Assembly: GCA_031267005.1 (NCBI GenBank)
Contig: JAIRZX010000695.1
Coordinates: 1-16,645, forward strand
Length of the DNA stretch: 16,645 nt
Source: Deltaproteobacteria bacterium
GTDB taxonomy: Bacteria; Desulfobacterota; Desulfarculia; Adiutricales; Adiutricaceae
Direction of reading: 5' to 3'
How positions within the stretch are numbered: position 1 is the first letter of the stretch; every line of letters starts with the position of its first letter. Under the pieces are notes generated by a model. It was given only the letters and a program-made list of their open reading frames with translations. It did no database searches and was not told where the DNA came from. The position numbers were made by a program, and so were the translations under genes. Of this stretch, positions 15,448 through 16,645 are shown one piece after another.

Positions 15448-16645
15448 ATGGAACAGAAAGTACTGCCTCAAGGCGATCCGTCCTTTAAGAAAATCATTCT
15501 GCGAAATCAGCTTTATGCCGACAAGACCCAATATATCTACGAAATGCTGAAGGCTTCCGATTGTTGTTTCCTGTCGCGGCCCAGGCGCTTCGGCAAGACT
15601 CTTTTGCTGGACACCATATCGGAGTTGTTCCAAGGCGACCGGGACCTTTTCAATGACCTGTGGATCGGCAACCAAAGCGACTACGGATTCCCGCGGCACC
15701 CGGTACTGAAGTTCAACATGGCTTACGCCAAGATATCCACTCCTGACGACCTTGAAGGCAAGATCGAGAGAGGTTTGAAGGAAATGGGCGCCGAGCATGG
15801 CGTGGCCATAACCAGTGATTCTTACGACGAGATTCTGGGGCAGCTTTTGAAGGGCCTCGAAAAAAAGTACGGCGTCGGCGCCGTTATCTTGGTGGACGAG
15901 TACGACGCTCCGGTGACGGATCATATAGCGGACAGGAATCTTGCCTTGGCTTGCCGGAATGTCCTGCATGATTTTTACAGATCAATAAAAACGAACCTAA
16001 ACCACGTCCGCTTCGCCTTTATTACAGGCATAACCAGGTTCGCCCTGGCCGCCGTCGACTCCGGAGCCAACAATTTCATAGACATATCGCTTGACGAGGA
16101 ATTCGCGGGAATTTGCGGTTTTACCCTTAACGAGTTTGACTTCCTTTTCCAGGACAGGTTCGAAGAGACTCTCAACAGGCTGAAAGCCCGAGGGCAACTT
16201 CCGCCTGGCGCCGGCGTTGACGATTTGAAGGCAAAAATCCTGGATTGGTACGACGGTTACAACTGGCTCGGAAATGAACATGTACTTAACCCGTACTCCA
16301 TCATCAGATTTTTTTCCAAAAAAAAACTGGGCTCGTACTGGCCAAGGACAGGGTTTCCGTCCTACCTTTCTTCCTTTATTAGGGATAATAATCTTGACAT
16401 GAGCCAGCAGGGCTTTGCCGTATATCTTGATGAGCAAGTCACGCAAAACGACCTTTTTGGCGTTGGCCTGGTTCCCGCTCTTTTTCACAGCGGTTACCTG
16501 ACTATCGATAAAGAAATATCAATACCAAGACTAACGGATAATAATTTGGTACAGGATGATGCATACTCGTTCAAAACTCCAAACTCGGAAGTGGATTTTT
16601 TTGTTAAGACTGACATCTTCAAGGATATTTTAAAACTGGAAGATA
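15448..16645 (+). CDS. AAA-ATPase-like / PD-(D/E)XK protein, subfamily II copy b (open, runs off the window)
   Basis: Open from the ATG at 15448 to the last base, 399 complete codons. The start is fixed by alignment with copy II-a. Motifs: ADKTQYIYEM (24-33), Walker A RPRRFGKT (44-51), Walker B VILVDEYD (146-153), FITGITRF (191-198). The A9 run at 16318-16326 keeps the frame (KKKLGSYWPRTGF). The PD-(D/E)XK domain should follow beyond the window, as in copy II-a. It differs from II-a mainly at residues about 82-142, between Walker A and Walker B, while residues 143-399 are nearly identical apart from the II-a frameshift. This is the probable functional member of the pair, if the unseen end is intact. 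Confidence 0.9.
   Translation, partial: MEQKVLPQGDPSFKKIILRNQLYADKTQYIYEMLKASDCCFLSRPRRFGKTLLLDTISELFQGDRDLFNDLWIGNQSDYGFPRHPVLKFNMAYAKISTPDDLEGKIERGLKEMGAEHGVAITSDSYDEILGQLLKGLEKKYGVGAVILVDEYDAPVTDHIADRNLALACRNVLHDFYRSIKTNLNHVRFAFITGITRFALAAVDSGANNFIDISLDEEFAGICGFTLNEFDFLFQDRFEETLNRLKARGQLPPGAGVDDLKAKILDWYDGYNWLGNEHVLNPYSIIRFFSKKKLGSYWPRTGFPSYLSSFIRDNNLDMSQQGFAVYLDEQVTQNDLFGVGLVPALFHSGYLTIDKEISIPRLTDNNLVQDDAYSFKTPNSEVDFFVKTDIFKDILKLED

Larger units (their letters stand above)
14266..16645. repeat. Direct repeat unit II, right copy (partner 10995-13364), cut by the window edge
   Basis: Second copy of the leader plus AAA subfamily II gene in the same orientation. Its leader (14266-15447) likewise holds no recognisable gene. 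Conserved blocks at 14800-14970 and about 15040-15447 match 11530-11700 and 11770-12167. Confidence 0.85.

Overview
The window is a repeat-rich, decaying accessory region built from two unrelated protein families. Four copies of an AAA-ATPase-like/PD-(D/E)XK nuclease fusion protein lie at its edges. They form two subfamilies, one pair on the minus strand at the left and one pair on the plus strand at the right. Between them are three copies of a very GC-rich, secreted or surface-type TPR-like protein, all on the minus strand and all damaged. I saw no rRNA, tRNA, CRISPR array or housekeeping gene. The organism is a bacterium, judged by the sigma70-like promoters, Shine-Dalgarno sites and protein families. 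AAA-ATPase-like/PDDEXK_9 proteins are expanded in Bacteroidetes, Fibrobacteres and Desulfobacterota. The high GC of the central genes argues against Bacteroidetes, so a deltaproteobacterial, perhaps host-associated, lineage is my weak guess.

Left (1-3750, minus strand): copy I-a is cut by a GAG-to-TAG nonsense change and runs off the window. Copy I-b is intact at 596 aa. The two align without indels at a constant offset of 2291 bp, including a matching promoter (TTGAT(T/C), 17-bp spacer, TATAAA) about 60-85 bp before the shared ATG. Positions 1502-1857 hold no clear gene, only a possible transposase C-terminal scrap. Positions 3740-4465 hold nothing I can identify.

Centre (4466-11005, minus strand): three tandem TPR-like paralogues. 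TPR-1 (8300 to 5353) has a signal peptide and is split by a trinucleotide tract of about 185 bp that encodes poly-Asp/Glu. TPR-2 (about 11005 to 9321, with a possible tail to 8385) carries several frameshifts and stops and has lost its signal peptide. TPR-3 (5325 to 4466) is a frameshifted, truncated copy.

Right (10995-16645, plus strand): a unit of about 3 kb, made of a 1.17-kb leader plus a subfamily II AAA/nuclease gene, is present twice. Copy II-a is frameshifted at an A8 run where copy II-b has A9 and stays open. II-b runs off the window.

The layout suggests local amplification, mosaic exchange between copies and ongoing gene decay. In both AAA subfamilies the amino acid differences between copies cluster in the segment between Walker A and Walker B. 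Many lesions sit at homopolymers, so assembly or sequencing error has to be excluded before biology is inferred from them.
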